A DNA stretch of 64,000 nucleotides from Poecilobothrus nobilitatus (Eukaryota > Arthropoda > Insecta > Diptera > Dolichopodidae). The stretch spans positions 40,440,496 through 40,504,495 of the forward strand of contig OX352774.1 of NCBI GenBank assembly GCA_947095535.1. The letters run 5' to 3'. The notes under the pieces were generated by a model, which worked only from the letters and a program-made list of their open reading frames with translations, searched no databases and was not told where the DNA came from. Positions 9,718-22,600 of the stretch are shown piece by piece. The translations under genes and the position numbers were made by a program. Each line of letters begins with the position of its first letter. Positions within the stretch are counted from its first letter, which is position 1.

Positions 9718-12700
9718 AAACCAAAAAAGAGGTTTTAAGAAACGAGTTTTTGATATAACGAGATTTTGAGAAACCAGCATTCGTACCCAAACTGAAAATG
9801 ATAAAAATTCTTAAATATTAATATAAAAGCTGATGATTTTAAATATATAAAAATTTTTAATTAACTTATTATATACGAAAAAAGATATTTTTTTAAAAAC
9901 ATATATGAAAAACTGTTAACACTGTTATCTCACCAACTATTAAAAATATATATGCCTTCCCTAACAACTTTTAGGTTATTTATTAGGTTATTTAGGTTAT
10001 GCATTACCAAGTATGATACACAATAAACTGAAGTTATAGAGTTGCTACTCAAACACTCCGTACATATGATGTTAATAACTTATATTCTAAAAGGTTTCTG
10101 AAAGGCTTTTTAATGTGAACCTTCATTACACAGTCATCTTTTAATTCTTATTAGTAACCAAATTTAATCTTCATTCTTTCGAAGTCACATAACTTTGAAA
10201 AAAAAAAAATAATCAGAATGTAATTCTCAATATAATTATTCCTTTCCGTTTTGGTCGCAGTGCTTAAATGTAATAAAAATCTAGTAAATAAACAAAACCG
10301 TCAATTCTTTTTAGAATTTTATGTTTGCCAGATCAGATGGTTTTACAAGTCTGTATAAATGATTTAGAAGTTAAGAGGAATTAGAAGCTAAAAATTAAAA
10401 TTGAAAAATAATATTATTTTAATATTTTTTTAAAAAATTTTTCTACAATATATAACATAGCTTCTTCCCCCAAAAAATAAATAAAAACTAAAAATTTTAA
10501 TATTGAAAATAATACCAAAGGTAAGAAAAAACTGAAATCCTTATATTTTGTGTAACGGAAGGTACATATATAATAATAAAGTTACATAATAACCATATTC
10601 ATGCATGTTTTGAGTTCAAACGGATTAAATAACATAAAATAAATTAGAAATTAATAAATCAAGTCTTATACATAAGATAAACAATTAAATAATCAATAAT
10701 TTTAAAAATAAAATAATAATTAAAAAACAATTTATACTTATGTATATCTAATTGAACATTATTATTTAATTTATGAATCTCAATAAAATTAATATTCATT
10801 CAGTATTCTATGCGAAAAGTAATTAAAATTATATTAACGATATAAAAATTGTCCATATATGTATAATATAAATAAAACAATTTTTCATATACATACAAAT
10901 ATAAATATTTAATGCATTTTCAAGATGAAAATAAATTTTTGCAATAAAAAAAATATTATTGCTATTAGAATATCATAAATAAATATTAAGAAACATGACC
11001 GTTTTTTTTTTTTTATATATATTTTTATTAGAATACGAATTTTTATGGGATCACATCTTTAAGAGTAACCATTATTTTGGAACTTTAATAATATTGTGTT
11101 TATTGGTTCTTGAAAATCCTAGTACAAAAAATAAAAGAAAAGTAAAGGATGATAGAATATTTATCGTTTTTATAAAATCAGTAGCTTATTCTTAAGAATA
11201 CAGAATTTAATATTGGGTATCACTAACATAAATTTACTAAGCCTATAATAAATTAGCAAAAAGACTTTTGTTTTAATTTTAATTAATTGTTAGATGTATA
11301 ACGTTTTTTTTTTTTTTTTCAATATTATGCTATTATATAGAATCTTAAATCTACCAACTAACTTAATAATTTTATTCTGTTATTCCGTTGAACTTCACTT
11401 GGATACTTTACTTTAATTTCTTTTTAAGTAGAAATCCTTAAATTGTCTAATATTTATATTGGTAAAAGAAAAGATTTAACCCATTAAAAATGATTATATT
11501 CGAAATATTTAGAACAATAATCCTATAAGTATGCAAAATGCGTTATTTGAACATTATTACTTTACCACTCAAATAAATGAAGATTTTAAATGTTTTAAAA
11601 CCATATTATGGTCTAATGTTTCTTTTGAAGGATTATCAGCTTTAAAATACCATTCACAATTGAATAATTACAATAATTCCACGAAATTGAGATTTACATT
11701 CTCATTAAATGAATGAAAATGTCATTAAGTTAACTACGACAAACAGCAAGATAATCAATGAAAATTAAATAATTTTTTTCCAAAAAAAAAAAACAAAAAT
11801 CAAAAGAAAAAAGACTTGTGAATATAAAAAAATTATTATTCTTTTCTTCATATTAAATATTTATTTATAGGCTGTTTCCTAATACTAATAAGGAAATTTG
11901 GAAAATTTAATAGCTTGAGAAACAAAGAATCAATAAACTTTGTTTTTATTGAAAAAAAGCAGTTTACAACCCATATAATATAAAAAAGAAATAAAAAAAA
12001 AAACAATAGGTTATTTATATGTAAAAAGAATATGTTATTGATAACACAGAAATATGCACACAATAATATTATATATATTTAGAGATATAGGCTATACTAA
12101 AATTCCCTAAAAATCTGAATTTTAACGAGATATTATATGAAAAAGATCAATAGAATAATTTACGAAAAGATTTGTACTTTATTTTTTCACCGCCGGCATT
12201 CAGTTTTTTTTTTTTTGTTTTTTGCTTTAATATTTGTTGTTTTTTTAATGGTGATGCTGTAAGCAAATAAAGATTATAAAAGTTCAATATGTATTAAAGT
12301 AATATCCGTTTGAAATCACTTAAGAAATTTCTAAAAAATAAAAAATTAACAAATTGTTATAGAAAACAAAAATACTTAATTTTTGCACCTTTTAGAAAAA
12401 TTAATGAAAATTTAAAATGTTCTAGATATAATATACAGCTGTATAATATATATATACATAATACATTAATATACCTTTTTTGTTCTTTAGAATATATAAT
12501 GTAGTTAAAATCAGCCTCATAAAATTTTATTTTAAAAATGTGCCTTGTCTATTATTTTTTATTAAAGAAATTATTTTTGGAGAATCTGTAAATTTTTTGT
12601 TTGGAGAATCTGTAAACATTTTTAGATATTACCACTAATTTAATTCATTAAAAGGGCTTTAACGAAGTTTGATTATATAAAAAAAAAAAGATTTAATGTT

Positions 12701-15119
12701 GCATACTTTAAGGATATTTTATTTTTTTTATATCATATTTTATTTTCCTTTTATTTCTATCTTTCATATTTTTATGTTTTACAAATATCTACACTATATA
12801 TATATTATATTAGTATGTAATTTAAAATAAAAAAAATTTTTATCCAAGATAACAATAAAATTTATTTTTTTTTGCTTATTTTACTTTTGAATCACTGAAT
12901 TTTTGAATAAATTCTGAAAATGAAAATGCCTACTATTGTAATATTTCTTAATAAAATTCAACATTTTTACTAATAAAAAATTTTATAAAATAATAAAATA
13001 AAAATTCTAAAAGAAACAAAACAAAAAATTCATTTTCTTTGAAGTTTTTCAAAATTATTCAAGGTTTCAAACCACAAAACGGGGTGAAAGAAGCATACAA
13101 AAAAAAAAAAAAAAATAGAAAAAACCTCACAATCTACAAAGGAAAAAAAAAAAAAGAAAATATAAAGATAAAATAATTTCCCTCGAGTAAAAATTGCCTC
13201 AAACAAAAAAAAAAAAAAATTGTTACTAAAGCCTGTTTACAGAAAGGAAAAAAAAAAATTAAGTTTTTAAATATAATAAAAATACAAGGGAAGCAAAACC
13301 AAAGGATTTTTTTTTTTTTCTTTTGTAAAATAAAATGTGTAACAAACAAATCACAAAGTTTAAACTGATTATTCCAATTCGTCAAGCCAATTATTCCAAT
13401 GTTTTTTAGAAATTAAAAAAAAGAATGTTATTTTCAAAGTTATGAACGCTTAAAACACTCTTTTTTAAATGTCAATGAAAGGTAATCTTTTCAAATTGAT
13501 TGACAGCAATGACATTAAAAGGTTATTAAATTTTTAACAAACTTAAATTCAATTTTGCATATATCATAGATAAATTTTACAACACCATTTGTAAAATTAA
13601 ATGACAATAATAGTGAATTAAAGATATAGTTTAGTAATAGCATTATATAAAATTTTATTTATAATTTCTTACCTTTAAAATGTGTTTTTAAAGGTAACTT
13701 TCTAACACCACTTAACATTTAATTCATATTACAGTAATTGTCAATTAAACTACGTTTTTCCTAAAACAAAAAATTTTTAGTATAACCATACTGAAAATTA
13801 AAGAATTTTTACCTACATATATATATATATATATATACATTGGCTTATAAATAGAAGAAATTTAACCTATAAAAACTAGGTTATACTTTAATGAATAAGA
13901 AATATTATGCTTGCGGTTACATTTGTATGTATGAATGTTTGTATTAAAAACTATTAGGGTAAGTTCAGTGTTCAGTGTTAAAAGAATAACATTGAAAAAA
14001 AAATTATAAATATTATATATACATGTTATATATACATATAAAACCAACATAGACAACCTTAGGATTAATGATTTTTGATGATGTTTAAAAATTTTGGAAA
14101 ATTTTGCTGAGAAAAGAATTGAGAAAAAATTCTAAAAACATTAAAAATTCTTTTACGCCGAAATTTAAATTAGTTATCTGTTTTAAATTATTCAAAATTA
14201 TTCAAAAATTATTTAATTTCTATTACGTTACAATATGTATGGTGCACATGAATTTTCATATAAATGTTCATTTATATTTCTATTTAATTTAAATGGTGTT
14301 ATAAACCAACATTATAAACTTATAACACTTTTATAAACAGTATATTTTTTTATTTTTTATTATTATAACATGCTTGATAACTTCCATGGAAAATCAAAAA
14401 TCGTAAAAAAAAAACAAAAATTCTATTTCATATTTGATATATATATACCCACTTCTATATACCTATATGTACCTGAAGAAAAAAAAAAATATAATAAAAA
14501 AACACTTGTTTATTCGTTGAAAGAGTATTAAATTAAATTTTATTTAACCAACTGTTAAAGTTTAAGCAACGCTAATTCAGAAGGATCATATGAATTACTT
14601 TTGCGTTTGTATTATACTGGGGGGCATTTTAAATGGCAAAGGTAAGTAAGTAAATATATGTATTGTTGTTGTTTTTTTTTTTTTTCTTATCATTATAATT
14701 TCGTCGTTTACATATTTAAATTTTCCACTTCCTTAGAGATTCAAACAAGTGAAAATTGGTCATAGATTTGTTTGTGTGTGTGTTTTTGTAAAAAAAATAA
14801 AAAAGTATATATGTATAACTGTATTTTGCTTTATTTTTTTTTTACTATTGTGTTCATGTTACACGATATTTACAACATATAATTAAGAAAATAAATTAAT
14901 TTTTTATTTTAAAAATGGAAAATAATAATTAAGTAATTCCTTTAATACCACACATTAAAATCCATTTAATTCTATGATTCACTTTTGTTTTTATTATTGT
15001 TTTAGAATGGATTAGGTAATGACTTCTCAAGGTCATTTTGAAAAAAAAAACTTGAAATTATTATAAAAGAAAAACAATGAAAATTAAATTGAAATATAGA
15101 TTTTACGTTTAGAATATAA
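9718..15119. other. Gene-poor A+T-rich sequence
   Basis: No convincing coding region, RNA gene or complete element. Contents are homopolymers, a short TAGGTTATT tandem near 9972-10000 and (TA)n at 13817-13840. Open frames such as 11531-11716 and 13134-13385 are low-complexity translations. Confidence 0.55.
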
Positions 15120-15160
15120 CTAGTATTCGCCCGCCCGAAATTCGAGGTGTTTTAATTAGC
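15120..15160 (-). mobile_element. Probable Helitron 3' terminus (different family)
   Basis: On the minus strand the sequence CGAATTTCGGGCGGGCGAAT is followed by ACTAG (CTAG at 15123-15120) and then a host T. G+C-rich hairpin sequence just before CTAG|T is the Helitron 3' signature. No TC-start 5' end was identified, so the extent is unknown. Confidence 0.4.
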
Positions 15161-15390
15161 AATTACAATACAGTATATACAGTACAGTTTTTTTATGATT
15201 TTATTTAAAATGTAAAAATACAATTTTCAATAATTAAAGCCTTTATGAATTTAAAATTTCTTTGCAAATGACATTTTTTGTAAAAAAACGGTTATTATTA
15301 TCGTTTAGAAGTTGCCCTTGATTTATTGAGCATTAGAAACTCAATATATACCTATTATATATATATTTTATAAGAAACCTAAGATGGTAA

Positions 15391-16492
15391 ATCATTGAAT
15401 AAAAGGGTTTTAAATGTCTGTCATTTACAGATTAAATATTATGATGATATTATGATATGTAAGAATTTATTTCGTTTAAAATATAAAAATAAAAATACCA
15501 AAAAAAAAAAAAAAAACAGAACTGAATCGAACTTGCAAGATTAAAAAGCAACTATTAATAACCCCATACTCTACCGCTGTTCTAAAACCTAAACTGAAAC
15601 CTGAATGTTTATATTCAGTTATATTGTGAAATTCCAACTCCTACCCTACAACCAATATTTTAAAATTTTTAATCGAAAAGAAAAAATAAAACAAAAATTC
15701 AACGGAATAAAAGAGGGTCATTTTTGAATATGTATATTATAGGTATAGATTATACATACTATATGATACATATGTATATACTTTACATGGGTTTTTTATA
15801 AAAATGGAAAATTATTAATGAAAATCAGAAAATTTTGGAAAAATATTAATTTTGTAAGATGGCTGTACTGAATATTTATCAGTTAAAAAGAAAAAAATTA
15901 AAGTTGGTTGGTACATCATTGAGTAAAAGGGTTTTAAATGTCTGTCATTTACAGATTAAATATTATGATATGATGATATGAAAATATCAGAAAAACTATA
16001 CCCAAAAAAAAAAAAAAATAGAATTGCATCGAACTTCCAAACCTCAAAAACTTCCAAGTTTACGAATCGACCACTCTACTGCACCAAACTCTTCTCTAAA
16101 ATTCGAATGTTTATATTCAGTTATATTGTGAAATTTTTATTTCCTACCATACATATTTTAAAATTTTATGTATTTAGAAAAAAAACAAAAAGCAAAAACA
16201 AAAAACCAAAATTTAAAATTCAACGGAATAAAAGAGCGTCGTTTTTGAATATGTATATTATAGGTATAGATTATACATACTTTATGATACATATGTATAT
16301 ACTTTACATGAGTTTTTTATAAAAATGGAAAATTATTAATGAAAATCAGAAAATTTTGGAAAAATATTAATTTTGTAAGATGGCTGTACTGAATATTTAT
16401 CATTTAAAAAGAAAAAAATTAAAGTTGGTTGGTACATCATTGAGTAAAAGGGTTTTAAATGTCTGTCATTTACAGATTAAATATTATGATTA
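15391..16492 (+). repeat. Tandem duplication, about 521-524 bp units (2 full copies plus a partial third)
   Basis: The block ATCATTGAnTAAAAGGGTTT...TTACAGATTAAATATTATGAT occurs at 15391, 15915 and 16436. Between the occurrences the two units share long identical stretches such as TTCAACGGAATAAAAGAG and AGATGGCTGTACTGAATATT, but have a diverged, A-rich middle (about 15500-15690 against 16000-16210). The 114-codon frame at 15978-16322 lies in the second unit, is absent from the first and is not a gene. This looks like a local duplication, or two copies of an unrecognised element sharing one boundary. Confidence 0.85.
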
Positions 16493-17547
16493 GTATATTT
16501 TTTATTAGTTCTTCCTATTAATAACTATTAATTTAATAAAATAAGATTAAATTTTTGATTTTTCATTTTGTAATTATATTTCTTTTTATATAAAAAAAAA
16601 AGGATGTAAAATAGAATATATTTTGTTTTATTTCACTTCGTTCCAATCGTAATCATTTAGCAGTCAATAGGTTATTGGCACTTTGCTTATAACTATCATG
16701 TGAATTCCTATTTAGCACTTTTTTATATTTAAAATTTATTTTAATTTTTTTTTTTGAGATTCATCTCATCCCCAATTTTATAGACAAGCTTTATTTAATG
16801 TTTAAGTAACTCAATAAACTTTTATTAGAATATAACATTAGATTTGATACTTATATTACGTATCTATTCAAATCCAAAGTAACGATTCGTTGTAACTCGT
16901 AATATATCAAACTAAAATTTAGAACGTACAGAACGGTTTCAAGAGTCCGGGAGCGGTGTTATATAAATAAGTTAAGCTAACAAAATTGATACAGCTTCTT
17001 TAAATTTTTTTTATACATTGAAGTTTTTAGCATTAATGAAATAACACGAGGAAACTGGAAGAGTATAATACGAGCTTTCTCATTAAAACTTGGTATCTAC
17101 AACGTAGATAAATAACTCAATAACTCTGATCGAATTTAGGAGGATAATAACCATTTTCAAATAATATAATATTTTTAAGAATAGAACTGGAGCAATACAT
17201 AAATAAGTCAGAATATGTTAACATTAAACTTATATAACATATCTTTAGTATACTTTTAGTATGTTTCGTGTCATATTGTTATATTATAACTCAATAATGT
17301 ATTGACACTCGTGATTCCATGTATTAAAGCCGTAACTAGATATTAACTATTAACTATTTGCGTCATAGTTTTTGTTGTCAACAAACCTTTGTCGGGTTTA
17401 TTGTATATTCTTATGAATATAATTTTGCTTGATGAAATTTTTTATGTTCACCTTGACTTATTCAAGATATGTAAAAATAATTATTTTACTAATTTTTAAA
17501 TCGCATGTAATAAATTACATAATTATACAATAATTATAATTATATAA
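16493..17547. other. Intergenic sequence, somewhat less A+T-rich
   Basis: About 16620-17420 is more complex than its surroundings (for example AAGAGTCCGGGAGCGGTG near 16940). It may be an old mobile-element remnant, but I see no ORF, terminal repeat or known motif. Confidence 0.4.
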
Positions 17548-17623
17548 AATAATAATAAGAGAATGGTGATTCTCCGTATGCGGTCTGGTCGGGAAATTAT
17601 TCGTGTGACTTATTATTATTATT
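17548..17623 (+). repeat. Small dispersed element with AAT/ATT-flanked core, copy A
   Basis: The core GAATGGTGATTCTCCGTATG, then CGGTCTGGTCGGGAAATTAT and TCGTGTGACT, is flanked by AATAATAATAAG on the left and CTTATTATTATTATT on the right, so the ends are inverted. A clearly homologous copy lies at 59382-59456. Total length is about 76 bp with no coding capacity. Confidence 0.6.
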
Positions 17624-18488
17624 AAAGTTACAAAGTCGGAGGTTTTTCAGATGAAAGATCTCATTTTCAAATTACTGTTAGATTATACCCAAAAAAAAAA
17701 ATAATACAACTTTATAAAATTAAAAAAAGTTAATCGTCTCGAAATTTTGTTCATTTATAACTGAACCAAAAAATAACAATAAAAAAAGAAAATCTTGCAA
17801 ATTTAATTAATTGTTTTTTTTTTCTTTTATTTTTCCATTATAGAAAACATGTTGAAAATTTTTAAATTTTCAATTAATTGACAATTCAAGACAGTTTTCA
17901 CAGATTGATTTTTAATCGATAGTCAATTTTATTTTATATAAATGTATTAAGGAATTTATATAAAAAAAAAAAAAAAAAACTAATAGGAAATATAAAAATC
18001 ATTGACCCATACAACAATTAAAAGGAAATTATATATGTATATATTTAATTACTTCTAAATTGTTGTCTTTTTTTTAATACGCAACAAATAATTAATTAAA
18101 TATCCATTCTTAATATAAAATTAAAATTGTTGTCGTTTCATATGCAAAACGTACCACAAAATTAAGTTTACTTCAGTTAACTTTAAAATTCTAATTTCCA
18201 CAAAAAAAAAAAACTTATCCATAATAATTTTTCTAAATATAATTTTTTTATGGAAATATATATATATATATACACATCTTTTTTTAATTTAATGATTACT
18301 AATAATCGTTTCAAAATAATTAAATATAAGTAAGTAGATATAAAATATAAATACAATATCTGACCCTTTTTTTTTTTTTTGCCTTAAAATCCCATAATAA
18401 TTATATTATTCCACAAAATTTAATGTAAACAAAGTTTACATGTACGTATATACATTTACTTATACATATACTATATAAGTAACATATA

Positions 18489-18521
<33 letters not shown>

Positions 18522-19459
18522 CATACATATTTATAAAATTATAAAACCATATAATATTTCTGAAATTTTAATGTTTAATGAAACGGGGAAAAGAGGATTA
18601 AAAAAAAGATTGAAAGAATATATAAAATCAATGAGAGAAAGAAGACTATTATTAATTTTTTTGTTTTTGAATGATTGAAAGTCTATTGTTCTTCTTGGTA
18701 ATTTGAAATTTTACACATTGGATGACAACAACAATAACTTCTTATAATATTATATGTATCTAATCTGGAAATCATTAAGAATTTCCGTGGTGGTAAAATA
18801 CTAAAGTTTATTTAGCCCTTTCTTTTTTTTTTTTTTTTTTGCCCTTTCTAATTATAAAAATTAGAAGCAAAAGTTAAAAGAATGATAAAATATGTAGAAT
18901 AATAAATATTGAAACATGAGAAATAAAAAAAAATTGAACGATAAAAAGTTCAACGATTCTTTTTTTATAATTTTTTTTTTTTTTTACATAAAGAAAAAAA
19001 TATGATTTTATTTCATAGGATTACACAGACTTCAATACTTATAAGCTTTTTATTTTTTTTTTTTTTTTGTTAACATGTAAAAAATAACCAAGTGACATAT
19101 ATTTAATGGTAGAATGAATAACAAAACAAAATAAAACAAAAAAAAAAAGGAAAACACTATCCTATATATTATTAACGTACGTATATATATGTATTAAGGA
19201 GTCGAAAAAAAAAATATTCCCGTGTTTTCACTTAGATTCACTTGATTCCAATATATTTAATTATATTTTTTTACTTTAGCTTTAATTTTTCCATTATTTT
19301 ATGCATGTATGAACATTATTATATTTTTTGTATATATATATATATGTATGTAAAAGATTTGCTATGTTTTATAACTTTATAAGAAAATGCATTTTATTAT
19401 TCCGCCCATAAAAAAAAAAATACAAGGTGACTTTGTATGTAATTCATATAAACATATAT

Positions 19460-19496
<37 letters not shown>

Positions 19497-19510
19497 GTAT
19501 ATAAATAAAT
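17624..19510. other. A+T-rich sequence with (TA)n
   Basis: No gene seen. It has (TA)n/(TATACA)n at 18481-18530 and 19461-19494 and many T runs. Confidence 0.55.
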
Positions 19511-19612
19511 CCATAACTGCTCATACACCTAAGGTCTGCGATATGTTGTGCTTTCCTGCTCGATGTTCCCCTCGTCAATTATAACGTCTCATCGAGCCAT
19601 CCTACATTTTTT
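19511..19612. other. Isolated G+C-richer island, unidentified
   Basis: About 100 bp (for example TGCTTTCCTGCTCGATGTTC and AACGTCTCATCGAGCCATCC) stands out from the surroundings and contains the inverted words CTCGATG / CATCGAG. It may be a scrap of a mobile element. No frame reads as a known protein. Confidence 0.35.
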
Positions 19613-22600
19613 ATGAACCGTAAACTTTTCACAATTTTAAGTAGTTACTATATTTCACTTTTAGTTTTTTTCTCAACAGTTTTTAAATCAAAAAAATTGT
19701 ATATAACTATTGAAAGTAAAAGCCCACCAATGAATGAAATTAAAGTATAGTTTTGTTTAAAGCACTTTAAAAGAAAATCTGGGAGCCTACCATGTAAGGA
19801 ATTCGCATTGCATATAATTTGCGATTTTAATGATAATCATTGGGATGATAAAATCAATCACAGATATTTTATATAATAAACAATATAAAAATATTAGTTT
19901 GGATTTAAATTGTTTTTTAACATTTTTAAAGTTTTTAAATTATTATTTTTAGTGGAGTAAAAGATTATAAAATAAATTTCATTTTAATACACAAACAAAA
20001 ACAAAACAAAACTTAAAAGTACATTAAAATTATGTACTCGTATTTATTATATAAAATATTTATATATATATATTATTTACATTATAAAGTATATTCATAA
20101 AAAAAATTTTAAAAGCAAAATAAACGCGCCCAAACAATTCATTTGTAAACTTAATATCGAATAATATCAAAAAATGTTCTAAAGTAGTATTACGCAGTAG
20201 GAAAAAAAACGCATTAAAGCTATAGGTAGCAACATTTGATTTTTGCATTCAATTTGCGAATTTCATTTACATACGTTTTTGCCCAATTTCACATTACATA
20301 AGTTTTTGCGAATTTCGGATTGCATTACGTTTTTCAAAAGTAGCAATATATGATTAGAGCCCTAAAAAAGAAGTTAGAAAATATCTTACTAGAAGTTAGA
20401 AAATATCTTACTATCTATATCTTATCTTACATATCTTACTTTTACTATATATTATAAAAGAAAAATTTTATTTAATAAATAAAGCGTAAGATTTTAGCAC
20501 CCTATATACTGATAAAATATTATATTATATATATATATAATAAATATCACATGGGAAGCATCTTTATTCTTTAGTTTCGATTTATTTTCATTTTTTTTTT
20601 TTTTGGAGGTTCTTTTTTATAAGCTTTTAAAAATAGGACGACAAGTTAATGCAGAGAAAATTTTTTAATGTTATAATTTATAAATATGTATGTATATATG
20701 ATATATATAGGAAAAATTTAGTTGAATAGAAAAAAACTAGGACAAACTAATATTATTATTATTATTATGAAATGTATATGTATATATGTATATATATTCA
20801 TAGATATTCATAGATGTATTTAAATATAATAGAACATGTGTTGTTATTCAAACATTTAAATTTTTTTTCCAAAAAAAATTTTTTATTTTTAATTTCATTG
20901 TTTTTTTTTTTTTAATGTTGCAAAAATATTGATAAAATGCAGTAGAAATGAACAAAAAAAAAAAACTAAAATAAATCTCTGTTTTTTTTTTTTCAAGTCT
21001 AATTTTTTGACTACATTTATAAATTAGGAAAATTGCATAGAAATCACTAACCTATTTAAACCAAATACAAAAAAAAAATGGTATTTTTGCCAATATAATC
21101 TATATACTAACTTATATAATATAATATATACATAATGCATGTATGCATCACATCAAGCATCAGCATCAAAGGATAATCAAAAAAAAAAGAAAAAGAAAAA
21201 TTCTTGAAAACTGAGAAAAATAACAATTTTTCAACAAGAGGGAATTTTCTTTGATGGTCTTGTTTTTAAATTAAATAAAGACAAAAAAAAAAAGAAAAAA
21301 AAAAAACTGCAGTTTATCTTTAATTTTTTTTTTATTATTATACTTTAAAATTACTTTAAAAGACAATTATAATGATTTTAAAAATTTAATTTATATTATG
21401 TCAGTTACTTTACTTTAACTGTCCAAACAACTAAATTCAATTTAAAGAAGAACTTTTTTTCTTTTATTAGAGAAATTTATTTCATTATTACTTGTAGCTG
21501 TACTCCGTTTGGAAATTGTTTTAAGGGTTCTAATATAAAATGAGTTTAAAAATTAACTTTTCTCCAGAAAAATGTTTCGTCTAAAGCTCGTCATTGAGAA
21601 TGAACAAAATAGCTAAAAATGTTTACTTTATTAGAATTTTTTTTAAAAGATTCTGCTCTGCTAAATTTTGTCTTAAATTTTAGCATTTTTTCAATTAAAT
21701 CTGTAGTTTTCTGAGCATATATTTGCATTTATAAATATTTTCGTTGATTTTGTTTTCTTTTTTTTTTTTATTCGTAAAATTTTTCAAATTCAACAAAATT
21801 TTTCTTCACATTGATGTAAAAAGAAATGGTGAAAATATGCCCCTTAATATATGCAATATTTCGATATTATTTTTTTGTTTTTACATCATCATTATTACCA
21901 AATTATAGAGACTTTGATGACCCCTTGTTACCAAATATAATGTAAATATATAACCTATAATATAAATAAAATAAATAATATTACTTTATAAATTAATAAT
22001 ATGTAATATTCGGCCAATAATGGCCTTTAGTAAACAATGGTTTAGTAATATTTTGTACTAATCTATGTGATATAATAATAGTAATATAATATAAAATATA
22101 AATAAATACATAAAAAAAATAAATAAATCACCAAATTATATTGCAAACATTGACTAACACAATACAAAAAATTTTGTAAATATTTTTTAAAATGTTATTA
22201 TCACAACAAACATCGTTTTTTATATGAATTTAAATCAAAATGAATACTGTCACATTTATTTAACAAAACATTAAATTATTACTGTATGAAATGAACTACG
22301 ATTACTATAAAAAACGACATATTTTCTATTTCTATCTTGTCTTTTTTTTTTATTATAATTTTTTTGTTTGTTCTTTTCCACAACCCTTTCAATTCAAGAA
22401 TATTTATAATGGCAATGCAAACTTTTTCTCTGTTCAAATATTTGCCAAAACCATTATAAGAAGAAACAAGGCAGTATGTTAAACTAATGCTTTTAAAGAC
22501 GCATATTTTTAAAATTTTAAAAATATGCAATTGATTTTCCATAAAAGTATGTTATTTGTCTTAGAAGAATTTATGTGTAAGAAGACGAAACATTTTCATT

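Noticed and set aside
15978..16322. 114-codon plus-strand frame
   Set aside because: Lies in one unit of a tandem duplication and is not open in the other; Lys/Asn-rich, no motif.
22279..22542. Opposed 87- and 63-codon frames
   Set aside because: Low-complexity Ile/Lys/Phe-rich mirror frames with no motif.
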